A stretch of DNA of 64,000 bases, from assembly GCA_963800395.1 (NCBI GenBank), contig CAWDBD010000011.1:133835-197834 (forward strand), read 5' to 3'. Source of the stretch: DASSBG01 sp963800395 (GTDB lineage Bacteria; Pseudomonadota; Gammaproteobacteria; Xanthomonadales; Rhodanobacteraceae). The first letter of the stretch is position 1, and every line of letters begins with the position of its first letter. Positions 26,162 to 34,818 of the stretch are shown one piece after another. Position numbers and translations under genes: made by a program. A model generated the notes under the pieces. It ran no database searches. It was not told where the DNA came from and worked only from the letters and a program-made list of their open reading frames with translations.

Positions 26162-26796
26162 GCTCCCGGGCGGTCCGCGATGCCTTGCAGGCGCCGCAGG
26201 TCGAGTTCGCAAGCAAGAAGAAAATCAAGTGCCTCAAGGTGCCGGTGTGCTTCGCTCATGCTGCGGCCCCAGGCATAAAGGCCATGGCCGGCGATGAGGT
26301 AGCCGTGCAGGGCCTGGCCACTGTCCAGCCAGGCTTCGACCTGTACCGTGATATCGGACATGCGCTGGCTGTTTTCGAATACCGGCAGGTCCATGCCGCT
26401 GTCGTGGCTGCTGATTCCGGTAATGGCTTTTTGCAGTTCCCAGCCCTCAAGATGGATATGGCCAGCTTCGGCAAAAAGCCGTGATGCCACGCTCTGGGTA
26501 CGCGAGTGCGTGTGCAGAATGGCATTGATATCGTCAAAGCGTTGATACAATTGCACGTGCAGAGCTGTTTCCGCCGATGGTTGGATGGCATGACCCACGG
26601 GGTGGCCCTGGCAATCGACCGCGATGATGTCCTCGCGTTGCAGTTTGCCCTTGTCGGCGCCTGATCGGGTCATGGCCAGGGTATCGGCATCGATGCGAGC
26701 TGAAAAATTGCTGCTTGTGGCCGGTGTCCAGCCACGCGCAGCCAGTCTGCGTGCGGTGTTGATGATGGACTCGGCCAGCAATGGTGGAATGTTCAT
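26158..26796 (-). CDS. mtnB: Methylthioribulose-1-phosphate dehydratase
   Basis: This 212-residue class II aldolase-fold enzyme has zinc ligands in AILHTHSRTQS and LIAGHGLYAWG, the acid/base Glu in LEGWELQKAITG, and the TPATSSNFSAR N-terminal block. It dehydrates methylthioribulose-1-phosphate, upstream of MtnC. The start at 26796 is chosen because the family N-terminus starts there; the open frame extends to 26919 into the HiPIP promoter region. mtnA and mtnK or mtnP are not in the window. Confidence 0.93.
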   Translation of the reverse strand: MNIPPLLAESIINTARRLAARGWTPATSSNFSARIDADTLAMTRSGADKGKLQREDIIAVDCQGHPVGHAIQPSAETALHVQLYQRFDDINAILHTHSRTQSVASRLFAEAGHIHLEGWELQKAITGISSHDSGMDLPVFENSQRMSDITVQVEAWLDSGQALHGYLIAGHGLYAWGRSMSEAHRHLEALDFLLACELDLRRLQGIADRPGA

Positions 26797-26917
26797 CTTG
26801 CAGCCTTGTGAATGAGAGCCATTCTCGAAACTCAGCCAGTGTTTGGTCTCTTCGATTAGAATGACACATAGCGGGTGCGACTTGCACCCATCACGAAGCA
26901 CCAAGGAGCGTTTCATC

Positions 26918-27262
26918 ATGAGTGACAGTAATCACGATATTGAATCCCGTCGACGGTTTCTGAAGATTGCGGCAGGCACTGCCACGGTTGCTGCAGTCGC
27001 CGGTGTATCGGGAGTGTTTCCGCGCGTCGCCAAGGCTGCGGATGCCCCGCACCTTGGAGTCGAGGATCCGATGGCTGTGGCGCTCAAGTACGTTGAGGAC
27101 GCCAAGACCACCCAGAATCCCAAGCATGTCGCCGGTGCCAATTGTTCCAACTGCAAGTTCTTCCATGGCAAGGAAGGCGATATGTGGGGACCTTGTGACC
27201 TGTTCCCGGGCAAGGCCGTGAATGCGAAGGGCTGGTGTGTCTCGCATTCCCCCAAGACATGA
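26918..27262 (+). CDS. High-potential iron-sulfur protein, Tat-exported
   Basis: This 114-residue precursor has a Tat signal (SRRRFLKIAAGTA, cleavage near PRVAKAADA). The mature HiPIP has four cysteines in NCSNCKFF, GPC and GWC, which bind a single 4Fe-4S cluster. HiPIPs carry electrons in the periplasm, for example to cytochrome oxidases or photosynthetic reaction centres. The start has AAGGAG about nine bases upstream. It is divergent from mtnB, with 121 bases between, and ends in a clear terminator. Confidence 0.95.
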   Translation: MSDSNHDIESRRRFLKIAAGTATVAAVAGVSGVFPRVAKAADAPHLGVEDPMAVALKYVEDAKTTQNPKHVAGANCSNCKFFHGKEGDMWGPCDLFPGKAVNAKGWCVSHSPKT

Positions 27263-27294
27263 GCCGAGCGGCGTATTCACAAGTACCAGGGAAG

Positions 27295-27317
27295 AACCGG
27301 CCTCGTGCCGGTTTTTT
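27295..27317 (+). terminator. Rho-independent terminator after the HiPIP gene
   Basis: A perfect 7-bp stem AACCGGC / GCCGGTT with a 5-base loop runs into TTTTTT. It lies 32 bases after the HiPIP stop. Confidence 0.9.
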
Positions 27318-27319
27318 CT

Positions 27320-27812
27320 TGTCTGCACAAAAGCCTGTGGCGTCGGGGCCTGGTCGAGCAGTCCGGTTGGCCCGGCTGAGTGCTGCAGGCATTAAGCACA
27401 AAGTGCAGCCCGGGCGTGCCAGGCTGAGGAGCTGACTCACCGTGACGCGCCCGGGTTGCGTCCGAGGAACCACTGCCAAGTTGGATTCTCCGGGTAAACG
27501 ATTCTAGCGCGCTTGTGCGGTTTCGGCCAACAACTTTCTCCCGTTATATAAAAAGCATTAAAAACAGATACCTGCGGCGATATCGTGAGGTCTGAATGGA
27601 ACAATATTTTTACCATACGTCATGGTATGGAAGTGCTGCGGGCGGGCTTTCCAGGCTCCGGACGACCTGGCAGTGCCAAAGTTTTATCAGGGCCGACACG
27701 CCAGGCTTCGCTTTGCTTTGCCAGGGCCTGTGCGGGGTGAAGGTATGGGTTTTCCGGACCCCGGATCGACCGTCGTCTCTGGCCTGTGCGGGGTGAGGCT
27801 ATCGATTTTCGT
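27320..27812. other. Non-coding region with AT-rich patch and degenerate repeat copies
   Basis: No credible gene is seen. An AT-rich patch lies at about 27541-27615, including a small hairpin CCATAC / GTATGG near 27614. From about 27650 degenerate relatives of the downstream 111-bp repeat appear, recognisable by CCGGACCCCGGATCG (27754) and the repeated CCTGTGCGGGGTGA. Open frames across this region on both strands have low-complexity, repetitive products and are judged not to be genes. Confidence 0.6.
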
Positions 27813-28084
27813 TCTGGACCCCGGATCGGCGGCCATCCATGGCCTGTCCGGGGTAAAGCCATGTGTTTTGAACTTGGCTTCGGGTTGGTGGGTGTGCACG
27901 GGTTCTGCCGGGCAACCGATGTTTCTGGACCCCGGATCGGCGGCCATCCATGGCCTGTCCGGGGTAAAGCCATGTGTTTCGAACCTGGCTTCGGGTTGGT
28001 GGGTGTGCACGGGTTCTGCCGGGCAACCGATGCTTCTGGACCCCGGATCGGCGGCCATCCATGGCCTGTCCGGGGTAAAGCCAT
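27813..28084. repeat. 111-bp tandem repeat, two full copies plus a partial third
   Basis: Copies start at 27813, 27924 and 28035, exactly 111 bases apart. The two complete copies differ at about three positions, and the third stops after 50 bases, eight bases before the SDR stop codon. Each copy opens with a palindromic block: ACCCCGGA (27818) pairs with TCCGGGGT (27847), and inside it GGCCAT pairs with ATGGCC. The near identity suggests recent duplication or gene conversion. It lies at the 3' end of the SDR gene. Confidence 0.9.
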
Positions 28085-28091
28085 CCTGGCT

Positions 28092-28859
28092 TTACTTTGG
28101 GGCGAGGCGGACGGCGCCGTCCAGGCGGATGGTGGTGCCGTTGATGTAGTGGTTGGCAAGGATGAATTCCACCGTGGTGGCGTATTCGTCCGGCTGGCCC
28201 AGGCGCGAGGGGAAGGGAATCGAGGCACTGAGGGACTTTTGCACCTCATCGGGCATGCCGTCGACCATGGGGGTCCAGAATATGCCCGGAGCGATGGTGA
28301 CCACGCGAATGCCGAAACGGGCCAGTTCCCGCGCCATGGGCAAGGTCATGCCGACAACGCCACCCTTGGACGCGGAATAGGCGGCCTGACCGATCTGTCC
28401 TTCGAACGCAGCCACGCTGGCCGTATGCACGATCACGCCGCGCTCGCCATCCTCACCGGTCTCATTGTTCTGCATCACGGCGGCGGCGGCCTTGGCGACA
28501 TTGAAGCTGCCAACAAGATTGACTCTGACCGTGGTGGCAAACCGGTCCAGCGGCATTGGTCCCTCGCGCCCCAGCACCCGACCGGCGCCGAGGATGCCGG
28601 CACAGTTGACCAGCAGGTTGAGACCACCCATGGCTGCGGACGCCGCGTCGACCTGTTCGCTGACCTGTGCCTCGTCGCTGACGTCGGTGGCAAAAAATCC
28701 GGCCTTGTCGCCCAGCGCCGTGGCTGCTTGCTGGCCTTTGTCGGCGTTGACGTCAAACAGGCTGACGCTGGCGCCTGCGCTGCTCAGGCGTTGTGCCACG
28801 GCGTGGCCGAGACCCGAGGCGCCGCCGGTAATGATGGCCTTGATCTTGTCGTGTTTCAT
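28092..28859 (-). CDS. Short-chain dehydrogenase, HSD10-like 3-hydroxyacyl-CoA dehydrogenase
   Basis: This 255-residue NAD-dependent SDR has the cofactor motif TGGASGLG, the NCAG motif, and the catalytic Tyr-x3-Lys in AAYSASKGGVVG. The ending GTTIRLDGAVRLAP resembles 17-beta-HSD type 10 proteins (3-hydroxy-2-methylbutyryl-CoA dehydrogenase) of isoleucine and fatty-acid breakdown. A start at 28859 is chosen over 28886 because the family N-terminus begins KAIITGGASG. The leucine-degradation genes nearby make an acyl-CoA role plausible. Confidence 0.87.
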   Translation of the reverse strand: MKHDKIKAIITGGASGLGHAVAQRLSSAGASVSLFDVNADKGQQAATALGDKAGFFATDVSDEAQVSEQVDAASAAMGGLNLLVNCAGILGAGRVLGREGPMPLDRFATTVRVNLVGSFNVAKAAAAVMQNNETGEDGERGVIVHTASVAAFEGQIGQAAYSASKGGVVGMTLPMARELARFGIRVVTIAPGIFWTPMVDGMPDEVQKSLSASIPFPSRLGQPDEYATTVEFILANHYINGTTIRLDGAVRLAPK

Positions 28860-29108
28860 GCGTGCTCCTTGAAAGTACAGGCGCACATCTTAACTGGAGC
28901 ATGGGCCGGGGCGGACGATTTGTGCATGCGGATTGCTCAACGAGGTGTGATCCGCTGCCCATCAGGACCGCCCGGGTCAGTGTGCGCAAGCAAGAGCCGC
29001 GATGGCCACGCGGGGCCTGGCTATCCTATGCGCTCATTATTTCCTGATTGGCTTCGGCTTGATGCTTCGACAGAGCAGGGCACCTGAAGCAAGCCCAGCT
29101 TGCCTTGC

Positions 29109-31754
29109 TCATCGGTTCTCCGGCGCCCACGTCCTCAGCTCATCCGCATAGGCCACCAGTGACTGCGGCTCAAGCGGATGCGAGAACAGGAAGCCCTGCG
29201 CGTACTTGACGTTCTGCTGGCGCATGAAATGCCGCTGCGCCTCGGTTTCCACACCTTCGGCGATGACCTTCAGGTCCAGCGTGTTGGCGATGCGCACCAT
29301 GGCTTCGCAAATCACGCTGTCAGCCGCCTGTTCGGGAATGCCCTGCATGAAGGTGTGGCTGATCTTGATGCCGTCGATGGGCAGATGGCGCAGATAGTTC
29401 AGTGACGAAAAACCTTCACCGAAGTCGTCGATCAGCAGACCGACACCCAGTTCACGCAGTTCCCGGAATACGGCAACTGTTTCGGGGAAGCTGTCGATGA
29501 GTACGCGCTCGGTGAACTCCAGCTCGAGTGCGGAACCGGGCACGGCGTAGCGGTCGATCGCCTCGCGGACGCTGTTCACCAGGGTGCCGCTGAGCAACTG
29601 GCGGTATGAAACATTGATGGCCATGGTGCCGATATCGCCATGTTCTTCGCGCCAGTGTGCGAGTTGCCTGCAGGCTTCATCGATGACCCAGGACCCGATA
29701 CGGACGATATCACCGGATACTTCCGCGAACGGAATGAATTGATCGGGCGGGATCGCGCCAAGTTGCGGATGCTTCCAGCGCAGCAGTGCCTCGACACCCA
29801 CGAGGCTGTTGTCGCGAAGATCCAGTTGCGGCTGATACACCAGTCGAAGCTGCCTGTTGTCTACCGCCAGGCGAAGTTGCGACTCGATCTCGAGGCGGTT
29901 GCGCTTGCTTTCCCTGGTGATCGAGTTGTACTTGTACCAGGTACTGCGCCCGCGGCGCTTGGCTTCGAACATGGCCTCGTCGGCATGCTGGATAAGCTGC
30001 TCGGCATTGCTGCCGTCACGCGGCCAGGCTGCTATCCCGATCGAAACCCCGAGCGCCAGTTTCTCGCCTTCCAGGTTGAAAATATGGGTGAAGGCATCGA
30101 CGATCTGATCGGCCAGCTCTTCGGGCCGATTGCAGTAGCGATCGTCACTGACCAGGAGAAGAAACTCGTCATTGCCCAGATGTGCAAGCTCGCCCGCTTC
30201 ACGCGTGCATGCCCGCAGGCGCTTGGAGGCGGCCAGCAGCAGGCGGTCACCGGCCTGATGGCCAAGCATGTCGCTGAGAACCTTGAAGCGATCAAGATCG
30301 ATATAGAACACCATCAGACAGTCTTCTGCATCGCTGGAGGCGATGCGCGATTCGATGGATTCCAGCATGACGTTGCGATTGGGCAGGTCGGTCAGTGGAT
30401 CACGAGTGGCCTGCTTGCGAAGTCGGTGCTCCAGGCTCTTGCGCCCGTCGATGTCCTGCACCGTACCGACGACTCCGTAGATACGTCCATCCCGCTCCAG
30501 GGGCTGTCCGCTGAGGTTGATCCAGCGACGCCGACCGATGGCCGTGTGCATTTCCAGCTCCAGCTCGAAATGATCGCCGCGGGTGCGCGTCAGTGCCAGC
30601 GCGTGGCTGGCGTCAGCACGGCTCTCAGGGCTCAGGAAGTTCAGCATGCGCGCTTCGCTCATGCTGCTTCCGGGCTCGACGTCGTGCAGACGGTACATGT
30701 GCTCGGTCCAGAACAGGGTGCCGCGCAGGTCGTCCAGTTCCCAGCAGCCGATATCGCCCAGCTGCTGGGTGGTGCGAAACATCTCCGCTTCGCGCTTGAG
30801 CATGCTGACATCGCTGAAAGTGCTGACCACTTGCAGTATCTGTTCGTGAGCCTCGTCGTACTGCGGTACAGAGCTGATCGACAGCCAGCGATAGGTATGC
30901 AGGTGTGGCAGGTAGACACCGACCACGGTGCTGTGGATGTTCTGACCACTGGCGATGGCCTGGAATCCGGGCAGTTCTCGCGGCTTGAGCGCGTTGTTGT
31001 CCTGGTCGACGAAGCGCCAGGCCGACAGCTTGTCCTTGTCCATGGCCTTGAGCTCGCGTTCGCTCAGGCCCAGCAAACGGCATGCCGTCGGGTTGGCCGA
31101 GAGCAGGAATCCGTCGCCGTCCTGGATCAGGATGCCCTTGTCCATGGCATCCAGCAGCATCCGGTAGCGAGCCTCGCTGCTGCGCAAGTCTTCCAATGTG
31201 CGTTGCTGCTCGCTGATATCGCGCGCGACGGCAATGACGCGGCGTTCCCCGTGGTCCAGGAAAAGGTTTGAATGCACCTCGCTGGGGAAGCGTGAACCAT
31301 CGCCACGCAGGTTGTTGACCTTGTCGGTGAATGACTCGCCCAGTGCACGCTGCGCGAAGATGCTGCGAATATGGTTTGCTGGCAGTTCGGGATTGAGGTC
31401 CTGAACCTTGAGTTTCTTCAACTCCTCCAGAGTCTTGCCAAAGCGCTGGCAAGCCACCCGGTTGGCGTCAATGATACGGTCCCGTTCGTCCAGCAGGGTG
31501 ACCGCGTCGGGCACAGCATCGAGCAGAGTTCGATAGCGTCTCTGGTGATTGGCGCCGAAGGCCCGCAAATTCGCTATGACTTCCTGCAGCGCATCAAGCT
31601 TTGCATGCATGACAGTGTCAGTCGTACATGCGCGCAGTTCCTCGAACAGACCGTCAACATCCTCCGTGCTTGCCGGGATGTCGCCTGTCTCGTGCCCGTC
31701 CTTCGTATCCGGGCCTGGTGGTTTGCTACCGCTGGCCCGTCCGTGCTCGTGCAT
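29109..31754 (-). CDS. PAS-PAS-PAS-GGDEF-EAL sensory protein, degenerate GGDEF
   Basis: This is an 881-residue cytosolic signalling protein. Three PAS domains lie at about residues 70-180, 190-310 and 320-440, then GGDEF at 445-605 and EAL at 620-870. The GGDEF site reads GNDEF (residues 527-531), so cyclase activity is doubtful. The EAL domain keeps EALLRW, the FTE glutamate, DDFGEG, the IAEGVE glutamate and the terminal AQGFLFSHPL, so c-di-GMP hydrolysis is likely. Residues in KISHTF replace the usual KIDRSF, but the Lys is kept. The start at 31754 follows AGGGG; a longer frame starts at 31838. No membrane helix is seen. Confidence 0.87.
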   Translation of the reverse strand: MHEHGRASGSKPPGPDTKDGHETGDIPASTEDVDGLFEELRACTTDTVMHAKLDALQEVIANLRAFGANHQRRYRTLLDAVPDAVTLLDERDRIIDANRVACQRFGKTLEELKKLKVQDLNPELPANHIRSIFAQRALGESFTDKVNNLRGDGSRFPSEVHSNLFLDHGERRVIAVARDISEQQRTLEDLRSSEARYRMLLDAMDKGILIQDGDGFLLSANPTACRLLGLSERELKAMDKDKLSAWRFVDQDNNALKPRELPGFQAIASGQNIHSTVVGVYLPHLHTYRWLSISSVPQYDEAHEQILQVVSTFSDVSMLKREAEMFRTTQQLGDIGCWELDDLRGTLFWTEHMYRLHDVEPGSSMSEARMLNFLSPESRADASHALALTRTRGDHFELELEMHTAIGRRRWINLSGQPLERDGRIYGVVGTVQDIDGRKSLEHRLRKQATRDPLTDLPNRNVMLESIESRIASSDAEDCLMVFYIDLDRFKVLSDMLGHQAGDRLLLAASKRLRACTREAGELAHLGNDEFLLLVSDDRYCNRPEELADQIVDAFTHIFNLEGEKLALGVSIGIAAWPRDGSNAEQLIQHADEAMFEAKRRGRSTWYKYNSITRESKRNRLEIESQLRLAVDNRQLRLVYQPQLDLRDNSLVGVEALLRWKHPQLGAIPPDQFIPFAEVSGDIVRIGSWVIDEACRQLAHWREEHGDIGTMAINVSYRQLLSGTLVNSVREAIDRYAVPGSALELEFTERVLIDSFPETVAVFRELRELGVGLLIDDFGEGFSSLNYLRHLPIDGIKISHTFMQGIPEQAADSVICEAMVRIANTLDLKVIAEGVETEAQRHFMRQQNVKYAQGFLFSHPLEPQSLVAYADELRTWAPENR

Positions 31755-31853
31755 TGGTGGCCCCTGCTGTGTGCACATGCCGGAGGGATCCCGCGGCCGG
31801 CGTGCGCCCAGTCTGCGACCAATTATCGTTGCGATCAAGCGCCGCAGCCCGGC

Positions 31854-32771
31854 TCACGCAGCGGCGTCGTCCCTCGTCGCGGCACGAGCCAGCGCGACGC
31901 GGCTGGAACTGCCGTGTCCCAGCTGGCGGGACAGCCACAGGCCCGTGTCGACGAGTTTCGACAGGTCGACACCTGTGGCCATGCCCAGACCATCAAGCAT
32001 GTAGACCACATCTTCGCTGGCCACGTTGCCGGTAGCGCCCTTGGCGTAGGGGCAGCCGCCCGTTCCCGAAACGGCGCTGTCGACTATGCGTACACCTTCC
32101 TCGATACATGCCAGGATGTTGGCCAGGGCCTGTCCGTAGGTGTCGTGGAAATGCACGGCCAGGTGTTTCATCGGAACCGCATCGGAGACCGCCTTGAGCA
32201 TGGCGCGGGCCTTGCCTGGCGTGCCGACACCTATGGTGTCGCCCAGAGAAATCTCCAGGCAGCCCAGTTCATGCAATCTGGCCGCAACATGCACCACGTC
32301 GCCCAGCGGCACATCACCCTGGTATGGGCAGCCGAGCACGGTTGAAATGTATCCACGCACAGGTACGCCGTCGGCGCGTGCCTGCTCGAGCACCGGCTTG
32401 AAACGATCAATGGATTCGTCGATGCCGGCATTGATGTTCTTGCGATTGAACGCTTCGCTGGCGGCGGTAAACACGGCGATGTTTTCAGCACCGGCAGCGC
32501 GGGCACGCTGGTAGCCTTGTTCATTCGGTACCAGTACCGGATAGTCGATACCCGGTTGGCGCGTGATCCCCGCCATGACATCCGCGGCATCGGCCATTTG
32601 TGGCACCCATTTCGGGCTGACGAAACTGGTCGCCTCGATGGTCCTCAGACCACAAGCAGACAAGCGGTCGATCAGCTCTATCTTGGTCCCGGTAGCAATC
32701 TGGCGGGGCTCGTTCTGCAGCCCGTCGCGTGGCCCGACTTCCACTATCCGGACAGCCTCGTGATTATTCAT
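31854..32771 (-). CDS. liuE: Hydroxymethylglutaryl-CoA lyase
   Basis: This 305-residue TIM-barrel enzyme splits HMG-CoA to acetoacetate and acetyl-CoA, the last step of leucine degradation. It shows EVGPRDGLQNEP, SFVSPKWVPQMAD, the metal-binding HFHDTYGQALAN and the catalytic Cys in SGTGGCPYAKGATGN. The start at 32771 overlaps the end of the carboxylase alpha gene by eight bases; an ATG at 32786 lies further inside it. It is on the minus strand downstream of the carboxylase. Confidence 0.94.
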   Translation of the reverse strand: MNNHEAVRIVEVGPRDGLQNEPRQIATGTKIELIDRLSACGLRTIEATSFVSPKWVPQMADAADVMAGITRQPGIDYPVLVPNEQGYQRARAAGAENIAVFTAASEAFNRKNINAGIDESIDRFKPVLEQARADGVPVRGYISTVLGCPYQGDVPLGDVVHVAARLHELGCLEISLGDTIGVGTPGKARAMLKAVSDAVPMKHLAVHFHDTYGQALANILACIEEGVRIVDSAVSGTGGCPYAKGATGNVASEDVVYMLDGLGMATGVDLSKLVDTGLWLSRQLGHGSSSRVALARAATRDDAAA

Positions 32772-34773
32772 CGGCCTCGTCCACAAAACTCACCAGCACG
32801 GCGTCGGCATCGACAAAGTCGCCTTCGCTGGCATTGATGCTGTCGATACGGCCGCTGCACGGCGCCTTCAGCGAGAGCTCCATCTTCATGGCCTCCATGA
32901 CCAGTAGTTCATCACCTTCATCGACCTGGTCACCGGCGGCTGCCTTGAGCACCACGATGCGCCCGGGCATGGGTGCAATGATGCTGTTGCCGCCGGCACC
33001 ATCGTCAGCATCCCAGCTGAATGCGGCGGCGCGGCTGAAGGTCCAGCGGCGGCCATCGGTGTCGTGCAGAACCTGCGCCGTGTTGGCGCGCAGCAGCGGT
33101 ATGCGATGTGCTGTGCCGTCGATTTCAGCAGTGAAGCTGTGTTCATGCATCTGGCAGGAGCGCACCGTGCAGCCGGTCTTTTCATGGGTGATGATGTAGT
33201 CACCGTCATGGCCCCGGAGCGCGGCCGTGACCCGCTGTCCTCCAAGCTGTACGGCAATCAGGCGCTCGCCATCTTCACCTACGCGCCAGGTATCGTTGAT
33301 GGTCCACGGCGAATGCGGGTCTTCGCTGTTGAACCGGGTGCCTGCTTCCTCGTTCATGGCGGTGATTGCCAGGGCAGCCAGCATGATCGTTGGTGGCGGC
33401 AATTCGTCCTTGACGAGAAATTCGTCCAGGTGGCGATCAAGATAGCCGGTGTCGATGCGACCATCGACCACCACCGGGTGCCGGATGAGGCGTTCCAGGA
33501 ATGCGATGTTGGACTTGAGGCCGCCGATGGTGCATTGCGCCAGCGCCTGCTGCATGGCCAGCAGGGCGCGCGGCCGGTCAGGCCCGCGCACGATGAGCTT
33601 GGCGATCATCGGATCGTAATGAATGCTTACGTTGTCGCCTTCGACCACGCCGCTGTCGATGCGCACCTCGCTTGAGGTGGCGGGCAGGGCCAGCGTATCC
33701 AGATGACCCGATGCCGGCAGGAAGTTGTTGTCCGGATCTTCGGCGTAGAGGCGCACCTCGATGGCATGGCCTTGCGCCGGAATCGCCTTGTTGCGGATCA
33801 GCGAGTCGGGCAGCGGCTGGCCAGCGGCAACGCGCAGTTGCAATTCCACCAGGTCCAGCCCGAGGGTCATCTCGGTCACCGGGTGCTCCACCTGCAGGCG
33901 CGTATTCATTTCCATGAAATGAAAGCTGCCGTCCTTTGCCACGATGAATTCTATGGTGCCAGCGCCCAGATAATTGACCGCGCGCGCGGCTGCAATGGCA
34001 GCCTTTCCCATCTCGTCCCGCAGTTTGTCATCGAGAAAGGGGGAGGGCGTTTCCTCCAGCACTTTCTGGTAGCGCCGCTGGGCCGAACACTCGCGTTCGT
34101 TGAGGTGCACGGTATGGCCGTGGTTGTCAGCAAAGATCTGGAACTCGATATGCCGCGGATGCTCGATATAGCGCTCCAGAATCATGCGCTGGTCCGCAAA
34201 GGCATTGCTGGCTTCACGCTGCGCTGATTGCAGGGCGGAGACGAAATCTTCTGCCGTGCGGACGATGCGCATGCCCTTGCCACCACCACCGCTGGCTGCC
34301 TTGATCATCAGCGGGAAACCGATTTTGCCGGCTTCGGCAGCAAGAAAATCGCTGTCCTGCTTTTCACCGTGGTAGCCGGGCACCAGGGGTACCCCGCTTG
34401 ACTCCATCATGGCCTTGGCCCTGGCCTTGGACCCCATGGCTTCGATGGATTCGGGCTTCGGGCCCACGAACACGACACCGGCTTCGGCGCAGTCCCGGGC
34501 AAACCTGGCGTTCTCCGACAGAAAGCCGTAGCCGGGATGGATGGCTTCGGCACCGGACTGTCTTGCCACATCCAGAATCCGGTCGATGCGCAGATAGGAG
34601 TCTGCCGGGGATGGGCCACCAATGGGCCAGGCCTCGTCCGCCTGCAGCACATGCTGGGCGCGGGCATCCGCTTCGGAATACACCGCGATACTGTGAATTC
34701 CAAGGCGACGGCAGGTGCGGATGACGCGGCAGGCAATTTCGCCTCGGTTTGCGATCAGGACGCGCTTGAACAT
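32764..34773 (-). CDS. liuD: Methylcrotonyl-CoA carboxylase alpha subunit (biotin carboxylase + BCCP)
   Basis: This 669-residue subunit carries an N-terminal biotin carboxylase (KVLIANRGEIA-type start, glycine-rich loop ASGGGGKGMR, EMNTRLQVEHPVTE) and a C-terminal biotin domain with Lys630 in VMEAMKMEL. The position beside HMG-CoA lyase and an enoyl-CoA hydratase indicates the leucine-degradation carboxylase rather than propionyl-CoA carboxylase. The beta (carboxyltransferase) subunit gene liuB, usually adjacent, is not in the window. Ends overlap liuE. Confidence 0.9.
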   Translation of the reverse strand: MFKRVLIANRGEIACRVIRTCRRLGIHSIAVYSEADARAQHVLQADEAWPIGGPSPADSYLRIDRILDVARQSGAEAIHPGYGFLSENARFARDCAEAGVVFVGPKPESIEAMGSKARAKAMMESSGVPLVPGYHGEKQDSDFLAAEAGKIGFPLMIKAASGGGGKGMRIVRTAEDFVSALQSAQREASNAFADQRMILERYIEHPRHIEFQIFADNHGHTVHLNERECSAQRRYQKVLEETPSPFLDDKLRDEMGKAAIAAARAVNYLGAGTIEFIVAKDGSFHFMEMNTRLQVEHPVTEMTLGLDLVELQLRVAAGQPLPDSLIRNKAIPAQGHAIEVRLYAEDPDNNFLPASGHLDTLALPATSSEVRIDSGVVEGDNVSIHYDPMIAKLIVRGPDRPRALLAMQQALAQCTIGGLKSNIAFLERLIRHPVVVDGRIDTGYLDRHLDEFLVKDELPPPTIMLAALAITAMNEEAGTRFNSEDPHSPWTINDTWRVGEDGERLIAVQLGGQRVTAALRGHDGDYIITHEKTGCTVRSCQMHEHSFTAEIDGTAHRIPLLRANTAQVLHDTDGRRWTFSRAAAFSWDADDGAGGNSIIAPMPGRIVVLKAAAGDQVDEGDELLVMEAMKMELSLKAPCSGRIDSINASEGDFVDADAVLVSFVDEADE

Positions 34774-34818
34774 GCTCGGTAACCTTTTCCTGCGGTATCT
34801 GTGGAAATCGTGCTCATT

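Noticed and set aside
27813..28084. CRISPR array
   Set aside because: The unit is 111 bp with no spacer variation, and no cas genes are present; it is a simple tandem repeat.
27620..28249. Minus-strand frames with repeats of ALPRTGHGWPPIRGPE
   Set aside because: They are translations of the 111-bp DNA repeat and its relatives; no start context or family supports a gene.
27786..29087. Plus-strand open frame of 433 residues across the repeat region and the SDR gene
   Set aside because: It reads antisense through the SDR gene and the 111-bp repeats; the product is repetitive and matches no family.
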